From NCBI GenBank assembly GCA_025331435.1, contig JAIWNI010000144.1:1-55558 (forward strand): a stretch of DNA of 55,558 bases, read 5' to 3'. Below are positions 54,981 to 55,558 of the stretch, piece after piece. Source of the stretch: Choanephora cucurbitarum (lineage: Eukaryota > Mucoromycota > Mucoromycetes > Mucorales > Choanephoraceae). A model generated the notes under the pieces. It searched no databases. It worked only from the letters and a program-made list of their open reading frames with translations, and had not been told where the DNA came from. Position numbers and translations under genes: made by a program. Within the stretch, counting starts at the first letter, position 1; the number at the start of each line of letters is the position of its first letter.

Positions 54981-55404
54981 ATGTTTGTGAAGTCAATAGA
55001 TAGCATTTGTGCTCGAGAACGTCCTTGGTTAAAACCTAAGGCAGAAGAGATTGAAGATTCAAAAGGCAAGCAGGAGGGAGAGTCTCGGCCACTCCGGAAG
55101 CAGTTGATTATTATGATTTGCGACAAAGGTATGGATGTTGACTCCAGAATCAAAAGACGCTTGCGCTATGGTAGTGCTTGGAAACAGGATAGCCATGCCC
55201 ATTACACAGCAGTCAGCATTAACAACAAAAATAACACAACACAAACCTGTATCTATGGCGTCCACACCTCAGCATCCAAAACAGCTCATACAAGTGAGTG
55301 ACACATTTCACTGTTTAAACTTTAAATGCCTGTCTGCCAGGAAGGATCTTGGCGTAAGTGGGCGTGACAAACTGTCTGCTTGGTTATTGTCATTTCTGAA
55401 ATAA
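54981..55404 (+). pseudogene. Broken protein with zinc-ribbon-like C-terminus, possibly mobile-element derived
   Basis: A frame starting at ATG 54981 encodes ICARERPWLKPKAEEIED, RPLRKQLIIMICDKGMDVDS, RIKRRLRYGSAWKQ and NNTTQTCIYGV before stopping at 55301. A shifted frame continues FHCLNFKCLSARKDLGVSGRDKLSA. Read together they resemble a zinc-ribbon layout (TQTC-x-x-[C lost], then C-x4-C followed by RDxxSA), as in the C-termini of transposon-encoded proteins repeated in Mucoromycota genomes. The second Cys of the first pair is Gly here and the frame is broken, so this is probably a relic. The family call rests on pattern resemblance only. Confidence 0.35.
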
Positions 55405-55558
55405 TAACTTTGCTCTTCCGACAAACTTTCCACGCCTTCCCAAAAATCGTCAGTCATTACAAAACTAGTTTCAATCATAAAGCACTATCCTTTTTTATAA
55501 GAAGAGATATATCGGCTACACGCGAAGTATGATGGTCGACTTGAGTGAGTTTTTGTGT
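55405..55558. other. Window end, no gene recognised
   Basis: The last 154 nt contain no supported feature. The relic above could continue beyond the window edge. Confidence 0.3.

Noticed and set aside
1..55558. Search for CRISPR arrays, rRNA genes and bacterial-type operons
   Set aside because: No regularly spaced repeats, no rRNA-like segments and every supported gene is eukaryotic and mostly intron-split.

Overview
The window is nuclear DNA of an early-diverging fungus, most likely a Mucoromycota species (Mucorales-like). The reasons are AT-rich intergenic DNA full of A/T runs, many short GT-AG introns (mostly about 50-80 nt), a fungal gene set (SPT8, CAF40, an Fpk1/NRC-2 type kinase, phosphatidylserine synthase) and decayed Tc1/mariner-like DNA. 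The species assignment is inference. Nearly all genes are split, so I rebuilt the exons by hand from protein-family continuity, reading frame and splice signals. For every multi-exon model below the exon lengths add up to a multiple of three.

Layout. 1-253: 3' end of RPL30 (+). 315-3181: SPATA20/YyaL-like thioredoxin-fold protein (-) with three micro-exons of 7, 11 and 7 nt. 3728-5108: CAF40/CNOT9 (+). 5561-6692: ZIP zinc transporter (+). 7072-7636: Bet1-like SNARE (+), a gene of small exons. 8113-12758, all on minus: phosphatidylserine synthase, AGC kinase, DUF4604 protein and a SWIM zinc-finger protein. 13297-14742: Sel1-repeat protein (-). 16445-16705: small hydrophilic protein (+). 17055-17740: dead Tc1-like transposase. 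18586-19754: unknown protein (-). 20235-22029: SPT8 (+). 22395-23385: RPL25/uL23 (-). 23588-24658: FAR1-type zinc-finger protein (-). 25657-26910: a large inverted repeat. 28364-28695: COX7 (+). 29529-32390: oxysterol-binding protein (-). 34612-36340: ankyrin-NUDT12 NADH pyrophosphatase (+). 36743-37774: penta-EF-hand protein (+). 38493-39242: an RS-domain/Hub1 fusion (+). 40279-40584: DPBB pseudogene (-). 41560-42539: Rab5/22-type GTPase (-). 42687-48362: formin (-). 48956-49380: rhodanese (-). 52246-53982: Ser/Thr/Gln-rich protein (+). 54981-55404: a remnant that may be mobile-element derived.

The genes are ordinary eukaryotic housekeeping and trafficking genes, not an operon or a dedicated cluster. 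Several belong to related processes: membrane traffic and lipid transfer (Bet1, Rab, OSBP, phosphatidylserine synthase, flippase-type kinase), Ca2+ and Zn2+ handling (PEF, ZIP) and gene expression (CAF40, SPT8, Hub1).

The most unusual theme is splicing. The window holds three micro-exons in one gene, two GC-AG introns, several introns with GTT or GTC 5' splice sites, and a gene for Hub1, a spliceosome modifier known to help use of weak 5' splice sites, here with an N-terminal RS domain. The link between these is my inference. The second structural oddity is the pair of ~268-bp inverted arms around a 719-nt spacer at 25657-26910.
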